NCBI GenBank assembly: GCA_964247755.1
Contig: CAXTVX010000012.1
Span: 1-64,000 of the forward strand
Direction of reading: 5' to 3'
Source of the DNA: Lichenicola sp964247755
Lineage (GTDB): Bacteria > Pseudomonadota > Alphaproteobacteria > Acetobacterales > Acetobacteraceae
DNA: 64,000 bases
Made by a program: the position numbers and the translations under genes. Below, in pieces: positions 57,178-64,000 of the stretch; positions within the stretch are counted from its first letter, which is position 1, and each line of letters opens with the position of its first letter. The notes beneath the pieces are model-generated. The model did not search any database. It was not told where the DNA came from and was given only the letters and a program-made list of their open reading frames with translations.

Positions 57178-57178
57178 G

Positions 57179-58255
57179 ATGCGGCTGGCGGTTCGCGGCC
57201 TGCTCGGCGTCTGGACCGCCTTCCTGCTGCTGGCCGGCGCCGGCGCCCTCGTGCTGCAATGGCTCGGGCCGCCGCTGCCCAAGCCTGCCAGTGGCGGTCC
57301 GTCGGCAGCGAAGCGGCTGGTGCGCGTGCCGGCACCGTCGGCTGCATCCGCCGTGGTCCCGCCGCGTCCCGTGACGGCCTCGCCGCCACCGGTGCGGACC
57401 GGCATCGCGGCACCCGACCCGGCGCTGCTCGAGCCGGCGCCCGGGTATCCCGGCCGGATGCTGCCGCGGGTCGGCACGAACGGGGACCGGCCGTCGGCCG
57501 CCTACGCGGCCAGGCCGGCGGCGCCCCCGCACGGACCGCAGGTGGCGATCCTGCTGGAAGACCTCGGCCTGTCGGACGCGATCAGCCACGACGCGGTGGA
57601 CACGCTGCCGGCGGCGATCTCGCTCGGGGTCTCGCCCTACGCCGCCATGCTGGACCAGCCGGCGCAGGGCCCGTTGCTGGAGCAGGCACGCCGGGTCGGG
57701 CACGAGACCTGGCTCTGCCTGCCGATGCAGCCGGGCAGCCCGCTGGACGAGGAAGGGCCGCAGGCGCTCGACCCGGCCAGCAACCTCGGCGAGGACCGGC
57801 ACCGCCTCGAGTGGGCGCTGTCGCGCATGCAGGGCTATGTCGGCGTGACTAACGCCCTGGGCGGGCTGCGCGGCGATCGGTTCGCCAACTCCCTCGCCTT
57901 TTCCACCGTGACGACGGTCCTGGCGGCGCGCGGCCTGCTGTATCTCGATGCCGGCACGGCAGCGCACGAGACGTTGACCACCCTGCCCGCCGGGATCGCC
58001 CGACACGCCGACCTGACGCTGGACGACGATCCGGACGCGCCGGACATCGAGGCGCGGCTGGCCCGCCTGGAGCAGATCGCGATCACGCAGGGCAGCGCGC
58101 TGGGCGTTGCCGGCCCGCTCCGGCCGGTGACGGTGGAGCGGCTGCGCGCCTGGAGCCGCGACCTCGCCTCGCGCGGCATCACCCTGGTTCCGGTCAGCGC
58201 CCTGCCGCCGCCGCGTCCGGTTCCTGCTCCCCGACCGACAGCGAGCGTTCCATGA
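57179..58255 (+). CDS. Divergent polysaccharide deacetylase family protein
   Basis: 358 residues: one N-terminal membrane anchor (VRGLLGVWTAFLLLAGAGAL), an Ala/Pro-rich linker (about 40-115) and a C-terminal domain starting PHGPQVAILLEDLGLSDAIS, the divergent polysaccharide deacetylase (YibQ/DUF610) fold. YVGVTNALGGLRGDRFANSL and VAGPLRPVTVERLRAWSRDL are typical. Members regularly sit next to envC and ctpA; the enzymatic activity is not established. Overlaps rppH by 4 bases. Confidence 0.87.
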   Translation: MRLAVRGLLGVWTAFLLLAGAGALVLQWLGPPLPKPASGGPSAAKRLVRVPAPSAASAVVPPRPVTASPPPVRTGIAAPDPALLEPAPGYPGRMLPRVGTNGDRPSAAYAARPAAPPHGPQVAILLEDLGLSDAISHDAVDTLPAAISLGVSPYAAMLDQPAQGPLLEQARRVGHETWLCLPMQPGSPLDEEGPQALDPASNLGEDRHRLEWALSRMQGYVGVTNALGGLRGDRFANSLAFSTVTTVLAARGLLYLDAGTAAHETLTTLPAGIARHADLTLDDDPDAPDIEARLARLEQIAITQGSALGVAGPLRPVTVERLRAWSRDLASRGITLVPVSALPPPRPVPAPRPTASVP

Positions 58256-58764
58256 CCAGCGATGCGTTTGCCCACCTGCCGTACCGGCCCAACGTGGGTG
58301 CCGCCTTGTTCAACCGACAGGGACAGGTGCTGGTGGCGAGGCGGGCCGACCTGCCGAATGCGGAAGGAGCACCCGGGATGTGGCAGCTGCCGCAAGGCGG
58401 CATCGACGGCGACGAGGACCCGGCGGCGGCGGTGCTGCGCGAGCTGCGGGAGGAGATCGGCACCGGCAACGCCCGCATCGTGGGCGAGCATCCGGACTGG
58501 CTCAGCTACGACCTGCCGCCGGCGCTGATGGGCCGTGCGCTGGGTGGCCGCTATCGCGGGCAGCGGCAGCGCTGGTTCGCGCTGCGCTTCCTCGGGCAGG
58601 ACGACGAGATCCGCCTCGACCTCGACCCGCATCCGGAGTTCGACGCCTGGAAGTGGCTGCCGCTCGCCGTCCTGCCATCGGCGGAGGTCGGCTTCAAGCG
58701 GGACATCTACGCCATCCTGGCGCGGTCGTTCGCCCGGTTCGCGGCCGGGACGGAAGACGGCTGA
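58252..58764 (+). CDS. rppH: RNA pyrophosphohydrolase
   Basis: Nudix enzyme that removes pyrophosphate from the 5' end of mRNA and opens it to RNase attack. 170 residues. YRPNVGAALFNRQGQVLVAR leads to the Nudix box GGIDGDEDPAAAVLRELREE (then IG), followed by WLSYDLPPALMG and GQRQRWFALRFLGQDDEIRL, specific to the RppH group. It starts inside the deacetylase gene and converges on the efflux gene 8 bases away. Confidence 0.95.
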   Translation: MTSDAFAHLPYRPNVGAALFNRQGQVLVARRADLPNAEGAPGMWQLPQGGIDGDEDPAAAVLRELREEIGTGNARIVGEHPDWLSYDLPPALMGRALGGRYRGQRQRWFALRFLGQDDEIRLDLDPHPEFDAWKWLPLAVLPSAEVGFKRDIYAILARSFARFAAGTEDG

Positions 58765-58772
58765 CGCACTGC

Positions 58773-60350
58773 CTAATGCCCGGCACCGCCGCCGCCGCCG
58801 CTCACCACGGGCTTGAGCAGGAAACAGAACGGCACCACCGCGAAGGCGATCATGGAGAACATCACGAAGGAGTCGTTGTAGGCCAGTACCGACGCCTGCT
58901 GGACGAACTGCTGGTGGAGATTGTTCTGCGCGATCGAGGATGCGGAGGCTGACGAGTGCCCCATGGCGATCGCCGCCCGCCGCACGTGGTCGAGGTAGTC
59001 GTTGTATGGCTGGTGGAACGGCGTCATCCAGTGGGCCATGTGCGCTTCCTGGGTCTGGGTGCGCTCGGTCACAAGCGAGGTGCTGGCTGAGATGCCGATT
59101 GCGCCCAGGACGTTGCGCGACATGCTGAACAGGGCCGACGCATCGCCATTCAGCTCGCGCGGCAGGGTCTGGTAGGCGACCGTACTGATCGGCACGAACA
59201 GGAAGCCCAGCGCCGCGGTCTGCGCCATGCGGTAGAAGACCAGGTGCCGAAAGTCGACCTGCAGCACCAGGTGTCCGGAGTAGACCAGTGAAAAGCCCAT
59301 GATGGCGAAGCCGGTCGCGATGACGTAGCGGGCCTGCACCCGTTTCATCAACCGGTTGATGATCGGAATCAGCACGATGATCACCAGGCCGCCGGGCGAC
59401 AGCACCAGCCCGGCCAGGGTCGCGGTGTAGCCGATCACCTGCTGCGCGAACTGCGGGATCAGCACGGCACTTGCGTAGAGCACCACGCCGACCACGGCGA
59501 TCAGCAGCGAGCCGACCGCGAAGTTGCGGTCGCCGAACACGCGCAGGTTCACCGCCGGACGCTTCGTGGTCAGCAGCCAGCCGATCGCGCCGACCACGCC
59601 GATCAGGCTCAGCACGCCCATGGTGCGGATGAAGGGCGAGCCGAACCAGTCGTCGTCCTCGCCGCGGTCCATCATCACCTCCAGGCAGCCCAGGCCCAGC
59701 GTGATCAGCCCGAGTCCGATGAAGTCGGCCGGCGCCTTCTGCTTCCTGGCCCAGGGCGGGTCCTCGACCAGCGCGCTCGCCGCCAGCACGGCGAAGATCC
59801 CCACGGGGACGTTGAGAAAGAACACCCAGCGCCAGGACGCGTTGTCGGTGATGTAGCCACCCAGCGTCGGGCCCAGCACCGGGGCGACGATGGTGGCGAT
59901 CGCGGTGATGGCGAACGCGCCACCGCGCTTGGCCGGCGGGAAGGTGTCGAGAATGATCGACTGCTGGTTCGGCTGCAGCCCGCCGCCGAAGAAGCCCTGG
60001 AACAGCCGGAACACGATCAGCTCGGGCAGATTCTCGGAGATCCCGCACAGGAACGAGAACACCGTGAACATGCCGATGCAGATCAGGAAGTAGCGCTTGC
60101 GCCCCAGCACCCGGCCAAGCCAACCGGAGATGGTCAGCACGATGCCGTTCGCGGCGAGATACGAGGTCAGTGCCCAGGAGGCGTCGTCGTAGGAGGTCGA
60201 CAGGTTGCCGGCGATGTGCGGCAGCGACACGTTGACGATGGTGGTGTCCAGCACCTCCATGAACGCCGCGATCGTCACCACTACCGCGATCAGCCAGATG
60301 TTGCCCTTGGGCTTCCAGTCGCCGCGGTCGGCAGGCTTCGATCCGCTCAC
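58773..60350 (-). CDS. DHA2 family MFS drug efflux transporter (EmrB type)
   Basis: 525-residue inner-membrane transporter with 14 predicted membrane segments. Family motifs are FMEVLDTTIVNVSLPHIAGN, then WALTSYLAANGIVLTISGWL, and GGGLQPNQQSIILDTFPPAK. LGPTLGGYITDNASWRWVFF is the antiporter motif C region. It works with the EmrA-type adaptor encoded just upstream, whose stop overlaps its ATG (ATGA). Substrates unknown. Confidence 0.94.
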   Translation of the reverse strand: MSGSKPADRGDWKPKGNIWLIAVVVTIAAFMEVLDTTIVNVSLPHIAGNLSTSYDDASWALTSYLAANGIVLTISGWLGRVLGRKRYFLICIGMFTVFSFLCGISENLPELIVFRLFQGFFGGGLQPNQQSIILDTFPPAKRGGAFAITAIATIVAPVLGPTLGGYITDNASWRWVFFLNVPVGIFAVLAASALVEDPPWARKQKAPADFIGLGLITLGLGCLEVMMDRGEDDDWFGSPFIRTMGVLSLIGVVGAIGWLLTTKRPAVNLRVFGDRNFAVGSLLIAVVGVVLYASAVLIPQFAQQVIGYTATLAGLVLSPGGLVIIVLIPIINRLMKRVQARYVIATGFAIMGFSLVYSGHLVLQVDFRHLVFYRMAQTAALGFLFVPISTVAYQTLPRELNGDASALFSMSRNVLGAIGISASTSLVTERTQTQEAHMAHWMTPFHQPYNDYLDHVRRAAIAMGHSSASASSIAQNNLHQQFVQQASVLAYNDSFVMFSMIAFAVVPFCFLLKPVVSGGGGGAGH

Positions 60351-61555
60351 TGCACGTCCACCGTCGGCTCCACCGAGGCGCCGAGCGGCAGCGGCAGCAG
60401 CGGGTCGAGCCCGTCGTCGATCACCACCTTGACCGGCACGCGCTGCACGATCTTGACGAAGTTGCCGGTGGCGTTCTCCGGCGGGAAGGTCGAGAACGCG
60501 GCCCCCGAGCCGCGCTGTATGCTGTCCACGTGGCCGCGCAGCTTCAGCGCCGGATAGGCGTCGACATCGATCCGCACCGGCTGGCCCGGCCGCAGCCGGG
60601 TGATCTGCGTCTCCTTGAAGTTGGCTGAGATCCAGACTTCCGGCTCGACGATGGAGAACACCGACTGGCCGGTCTGGAGGTAGGCGCCGCGCTCGACGTT
60701 GCGCTGCGCGATCCAGCCGTCATGCGGCGCGCGGATCACGGTCCAGCCGAGGTTGAGGCTGGCCTGCTCGAGCTGTGCCTTCGCCTGCTCCAGCGTGCCG
60801 GCCTGCTGCGTCACGCGGGTCTGCTGGGTGCCGATCTGCGGCTTGACCGGACTCGCCTGCTCCAGCTGGCCCTCCGCCTGCAGCACCTGCGCCTTGGCCT
60901 GGTCGAGTGCTGCGGTGGAATAGTCGATCTGCTGCTGCGTGGTGGCGGCGCGCTCGACGGTGTGCTGGCGCTTGTAATCGGTCTCGGCGCGGAACTCCTG
61001 CGCCTGTGCCAGCAGCAGCTGTCCCTGCGCCTGCTTCAGCTGGCCAGGGAAGTTCTGCTTCGAGACCTCGACCGAGAATTTTGCCGACTCGAGCTGTCCC
61101 TGCGCCTGGTCCACGTTCGCCTGGGCCGCGTCGCGGCTGGCCTGGAAGTCGCGGGCATCGATGCGAAGCAGCACCTGGCCCTCGTGCACGTACTCGTTGT
61201 CGTTGACGTCGAGCTCGATGACGTAGCCGGCCACGTGCGGCGACACGGTGATGGTCCGGCCCGAGGTATAGGCGTCGTCGGTCGATACCTCGTTGCGGGT
61301 GAGCCACCAGTAGGAGGCGCCACCGGCCACCAGCGCCAGGATGAACACGGACAGGCCGATCCTGACGATCGGCTTGGCCTTGTTCCGCTGCTCCTCCTCC
61401 TTGCCGTCCTTGTCGTCCCCGCCAGGCTTCTTGTCGGGCTTGCTGTCCTTGGTGTCGGACGCGTCGTCCTTGTCGCGGTCGGGAGCGTCCACGTCCGATT
61501 GCGGCCGCTCCCGGTCGTCGTGCCGGTCGTCGTGCCGCTGCTGATCCTCAGCCAT
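60347..61555 (-). CDS. HlyD family efflux periplasmic adaptor (EmrA type)
   Basis: 402 residues: a very charged cytoplasmic N-terminus of about 60 residues (rich in Asp, Lys and Arg, longer than in E. coli EmrA), one membrane anchor (65-85), then VSTDDAYTSGRTITVSPHVA, the HlyD biotinyl-lipoyl motif, a long helical hairpin and GWTVIRAPHDGWIAQRNVER. It bridges the MFS pump to an outer-membrane channel. First gene of a two-gene operon; a perfect inverted repeat lies 36 bases upstream of the ATG. Confidence 0.93.
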   Translation of the reverse strand: MAEDQQRHDDRHDDRERPQSDVDAPDRDKDDASDTKDSKPDKKPGGDDKDGKEEEQRNKAKPIVRIGLSVFILALVAGGASYWWLTRNEVSTDDAYTSGRTITVSPHVAGYVIELDVNDNEYVHEGQVLLRIDARDFQASRDAAQANVDQAQGQLESAKFSVEVSKQNFPGQLKQAQGQLLLAQAQEFRAETDYKRQHTVERAATTQQQIDYSTAALDQAKAQVLQAEGQLEQASPVKPQIGTQQTRVTQQAGTLEQAKAQLEQASLNLGWTVIRAPHDGWIAQRNVERGAYLQTGQSVFSIVEPEVWISANFKETQITRLRPGQPVRIDVDAYPALKLRGHVDSIQRGSGAAFSTFPPENATGNFVKIVQRVPVKVVIDDGLDPLLPLPLGASVEPTVDVQ

Positions 61556-61590
61556 CGTGCTCTCCGCGCGGTTGACGATCGCGCCAGCAC

Positions 61591-61609
61591 TGACCGATCC
61601 GTTCGGTCA
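61591..61609 (-). promoter_or_regulatory. Perfect inverted repeat upstream of the emrAB-type operon
   Basis: TGACCGA (61591-61597) and TCGGTCA (61603-61609) form perfect 7-base arms around TCCGT. The repeat has the form of a TetR-family operator (GACCG...CGGTC) and lies 36-54 bases before the adaptor ATG. No regulator gene adjoins, so control would be by a protein encoded elsewhere. Confidence 0.6.
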
Positions 61610-61850
61610 CGCTGCCATAGCGACAGGCGGCGGGCAATGCCGGCAGGCGCCATCCGGTCCTCAGGAAGTTGTGTAACAGGCCAGGCGCATCCTGGCGGCG
61701 ACGCGGATCGGTTGCCTGCCGGTCCGCCGCGGCGCCGATTGTCCGCTGCAACCTCCATGCAACATTCGACATGGTGGGTTACACCAGCCGGCACGACATC
61801 GGGCTGTCCAGCTGCCATGCGCTGGAGCCGGGACACAGGCAGGGATGATC

Positions 61851-63305
61851 ATGACGACCAGGACGCGTGTGGCCGCGGCAGCCTCGCCTGGATCCGCGAC
61901 GGCGTCCACGGCATCGTGGCTGGCCAGCGCGGTGTCGGCGCAGAACGTCCGCCGCCTGTTCAGCCCGAGGTCGGGCCTGGCGCCCAAGGCGGTGCTGGCG
62001 GCCGGGATCAGCTACCTGTTCCTGCCGATCGACCTGATTCCGGACCGGCTGCCCTGGGTCGGCCACCTCGACGAGATGGGCTTCCTGCTGCTCGGCTTCG
62101 CCGGCGGGCTGCTGTTGTCGGTGCCGCCGGCAGCCGGCGCCCAGCTCCGCCCGCCCGGGCTGATCGTCAAGTGGACCCAGCGCCTGGCCTGGCGGACCAT
62201 GCGGCTGGGCGTGGCCGGGCTGCTCGGCCGGTTCGCGCTGCGCCTGATGCTGGGACGCTGGCCCGACGGGGAGGAGCTGGCCGCCTTCTGCGACGGGTTC
62301 GACGCCAACGCGCACGGCCTGCCGCCGCTGCTGCGCGCCGTGGCCTACGTGCCGTCGGCGCGCACGCTGCTCAACCGTGCCATGCTGCTGAGCACGCAGC
62401 GCAGCGGGACGTCGGCCCGGCTCGGAACCGCGCAGATGATGGGCGACCCGATGACGCTGTGGCGCGGGCCCAGGGTCCGGTTCCTGCACCTCGAGAAGAC
62501 GGCCGGCTCGTCGCTGATCGTGGCGCTGGCAGCGCAGTTCCATCCGCTGCAGATCCATTCCGATACCGACCGCCGGGAACGCGCGCATGACCTGCAGTGG
62601 AAGCGGCACGAGGCCGAGGCCGCGCATCGCCAGGCTGCGGTGGTCTGGGGGCACTACGACCTGCCGGCGCTGCGGCGCCTGGATGGCGACCAGCCCTGCT
62701 TCCGGTTCTGCCTGCTGCGCGAGCCCAGGGAGCGGATCCTGTCGCTCTACTATTTCTGGCGGTCGAACGAGGAGGAGCAGAGCGCCAGCGTCCGCTTCGC
62801 GCACGAGAACAGGCTGTTGCCGTTCCTACGGGTGCAGGACCCGGCCATACGCAACGACATCGACAACATGTACGTGCGCCGGCTGACGGGCCTGTATGCG
62901 ACGGGATCCGCGGATCCGGTGCGCGACGCGCCGGAGGCGGCGCTGGCGGAGGCGCTGGCAGCTCTCGACGGGCTCGATCTGGTCGGCATCTCGAACCGCC
63001 TGGGCGACAGCCTGTCGGTGCTGGGGCGCATGCTCGGCTTCACGCCGCCGGCCCGGACGCCGGAAGTGAACGTGCAGCTGAACGCCGAGCGGAACGCGAT
63101 GCTGCCGGTGCGGCCCACGGCACGCGAGCCGCGCACGCCCGAGACCGACGCCGAGCTCGACCGCCTCACCAGCCTCGACATCGTGCTCTACCGCCACGCC
63201 GAGCAGCGGTTCCAGTCCCTGATCGAGGCCGACGCCCAGGGCGCCTCCGGCCGGTCGAGGGTTCAGGCCAGTGCAAGTCCCTGGGTGCGCACCAGCCGCG
63301 CGTAG
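61851..63305 (+). CDS. DUF1232 - sulfotransferase-like fusion protein
   Basis: 484 residues. The N-terminal part has a DUF1232 (YkvA-like) membrane-associated segment, AAGISYLFLPIDLIPDRLPW at about 50-69, followed by a hydrophobic stretch to residue 92. The C-terminal half looks like a sulfotransferase: FLHLEKTAGSSLIVALAAQF (210-229) resembles the PAPS 5'-phosphosulfate loop and FCLLREPRERILSLYYFWRS (286-305) the 3'-phosphate site. The ATG at 61851 is preferred over 61845 because AGGG lies 6 bases before it. Likely membrane-bound; substrate unknown. Its 3' end overlaps the convergent ABC gene by 43 bases. Confidence 0.78.
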   Translation: MTTRTRVAAAASPGSATASTASWLASAVSAQNVRRLFSPRSGLAPKAVLAAGISYLFLPIDLIPDRLPWVGHLDEMGFLLLGFAGGLLLSVPPAAGAQLRPPGLIVKWTQRLAWRTMRLGVAGLLGRFALRLMLGRWPDGEELAAFCDGFDANAHGLPPLLRAVAYVPSARTLLNRAMLLSTQRSGTSARLGTAQMMGDPMTLWRGPRVRFLHLEKTAGSSLIVALAAQFHPLQIHSDTDRRERAHDLQWKRHEAEAAHRQAAVVWGHYDLPALRRLDGDQPCFRFCLLREPRERILSLYYFWRSNEEEQSASVRFAHENRLLPFLRVQDPAIRNDIDNMYVRRLTGLYATGSADPVRDAPEAALAEALAALDGLDLVGISNRLGDSLSVLGRMLGFTPPARTPEVNVQLNAERNAMLPVRPTAREPRTPETDAELDRLTSLDIVLYRHAEQRFQSLIEADAQGASGRSRVQASASPWVRTSRA

Positions 63306-64000
63306 AGCCCGTCACGCTCCATCAGCGCCGCGTGGCTGCCGCACTCGACCGCCTGCCCGTCCGACAGCGCCACCACCAGGTCGGCCGAGCGCACCGTCGA
63401 CAGCCGGTGCGCAACTACCACGGTGGTGCGCCCGCGTCGCAGCCGCGCCAGCGCCTCCTGCACCAGGGCCTCGCTCTCGGTGTCGAGCGCGCTGGTCGCC
63501 TCGTCCAGCAGGAGCAGGCGTGGATTGCGGAGCAGCGCCCGGGCGAGCGCCACGCGCTGCCGCTGCCCCCCGGACAGGCGCTGCCCGCCGGGACCGACGC
63601 CGGTCGCGAAGCCGTCGGGCAGCGCCAGGATGAAGTCGGCTGCCGCGGCAGCCTCCGCCGCGTCGCGCACCGCGGCGTCATCCGCTCCGGCGCGGCCCAT
63701 GCGTATGTTGTCGGCGACCGTGGTGTCGAACAGCAGCGTGTCCTGGCTGACATAGGCGATCGCGTCGCGCAGTGCCGCGAGGCGCAGGTCGCGCAGGTCG
63801 ATGCCGTCCAGCAGGATGCGCCCCGCCGACACGTCGTGCAGGCGGGGGATGAGCGAGAGCGCGGTGGACTTGCCGGCGCCCGACGGGCCGACCAGCGCCA
63901 CGGTCAGGCCGGGCTCGGCGACGAGGCTGAGGTTGCGCAGGCCGGTGCGCCCGTCGGGGTAGTGGAACGCGACGTTCTCGAACACCAGCCGGCCCTGTCC
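63263..64000 (-). CDS. ABC exporter, C-terminal ATPase part (gene continues past the window)
   Basis: Nucleotide-binding domain of an ABC half-exporter; the membrane domain would lie beyond base 64000. Walker A VGPSGAGKSTALSLIPRLHD, Q-loop YVSQDTLLFD, signature LSGGQRQRVALARALL, Walker B LLLLDEATSALD and H-loop VVVAHRLSTVRSADLVV are all present. The spacing and the ending resemble MsbA/LipA-type lipid and multidrug exporters. Without the membrane part, the substrate cannot be judged. Confidence 0.9.
   Translation of the reverse strand, partial: GQGRLVFENVAFHYPDGRTGLRNLSLVAEPGLTVALVGPSGAGKSTALSLIPRLHDVSAGRILLDGIDLRDLRLAALRDAIAYVSQDTLLFDTTVADNIRMGRAGADDAAVRDAAEAAAAADFILALPDGFATGVGPGGQRLSGGQRQRVALARALLRNPRLLLLDEATSALDTESEALVQEALARLRRGRTTVVVAHRLSTVRSADLVVALSDGQAVECGSHAALMERDGLYARLVRTQGLALA

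Noticed and set aside
53646..57477. Two 690-700-codon open frames on the minus strand
   Set aside because: They lie across gpmI, envC-like and ctpA on the other strand and have no family sequence.

Overview
The window is very GC-rich chromosomal DNA, densely packed with genes, from an alphaproteobacterium. An acetic-acid-bacteria-like member of the Rhodospirillales (Acetobacteraceae) is the best guess. The reasons are the GC content, a DUF1127 protein, a small acidic protein with the TFPASDPPS motif, an extended CarA, and the neighbourhoods yqeY-dnaG-rpoD and lptF-lptG-lptD-surA-rsmA. No rRNA, tRNA, insertion sequence, prophage or CRISPR array was seen. Almost everything is housekeeping or envelope biology.

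Layout: 1-5.6 kb holds late cobalamin synthesis genes (cobM fragment, cbiD, cobB, cobT, cobS and, after a DUF1127 gene, cobC). 5.5-11.1 kb holds leucyl aminopeptidase, cysQ, a Sua5-type tRNA threonylcarbamoyl enzyme with a coupled coiled-coil membrane protein, and an FAD-linked oxidase. 11.1-16.3 kb is a TetR regulator divergent from an RND efflux adaptor and pump. 16.4-19.7 kb has an NmrA-like protein, a MOSC protein and a phospholipase-D-type cardiolipin synthase. 19.8-26.7 kb is an outer-membrane assembly run (LptF, LptG, LptD, SurA) ending in the 16S rRNA methyltransferase RsmA. 27.0-29.8 kb has a divergent HxlR regulator/quinone reductase pair and cyclopropane fatty acid synthase. 29.9-31.3 kb is the rpsF-rpsR-rplI operon.

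31.5-37.2 kb has a PaiB-like protein and a four-gene operon of unknown function: FAD oxidoreductase, NAD-dependent epimerase, TIM-barrel isomerase and a 671-residue protein resembling a glycosyltransferase. 37.3-43.2 kb has TonB, an acetyltransferase, rpoD, dnaG and yqeY. 43.4-51.0 kb carries carA and carB with an AAA-type ATPase between them, then greA and a threonine ammonia-lyase. 51.0-54.3 kb holds dodecin, upp, msrB, a small acidic protein and gpmI. 54.3-58.8 kb is a cell-wall remodelling run (EnvC-like activator, CtpA protease, divergent polysaccharide deacetylase) with rppH. 58.8-61.6 kb is an EmrAB-type efflux pair. 61.8-63.3 kb is a DUF1232-sulfotransferase fusion, and the window ends inside an ABC exporter ATPase.

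The most unusual region is the carbamoyl-phosphate synthase locus. CarA has about 80 extra N-terminal residues that look like a Cro/YdaS-type helix-turn-helix. Two perfect inverted repeats lie in the promoter region just upstream, and an ORC/Cdc6-like ATPase is inserted between carA and carB. The four-gene sugar-like operon, the DUF1232-sulfotransferase fusion and several clear operator-like repeats are the next best leads.
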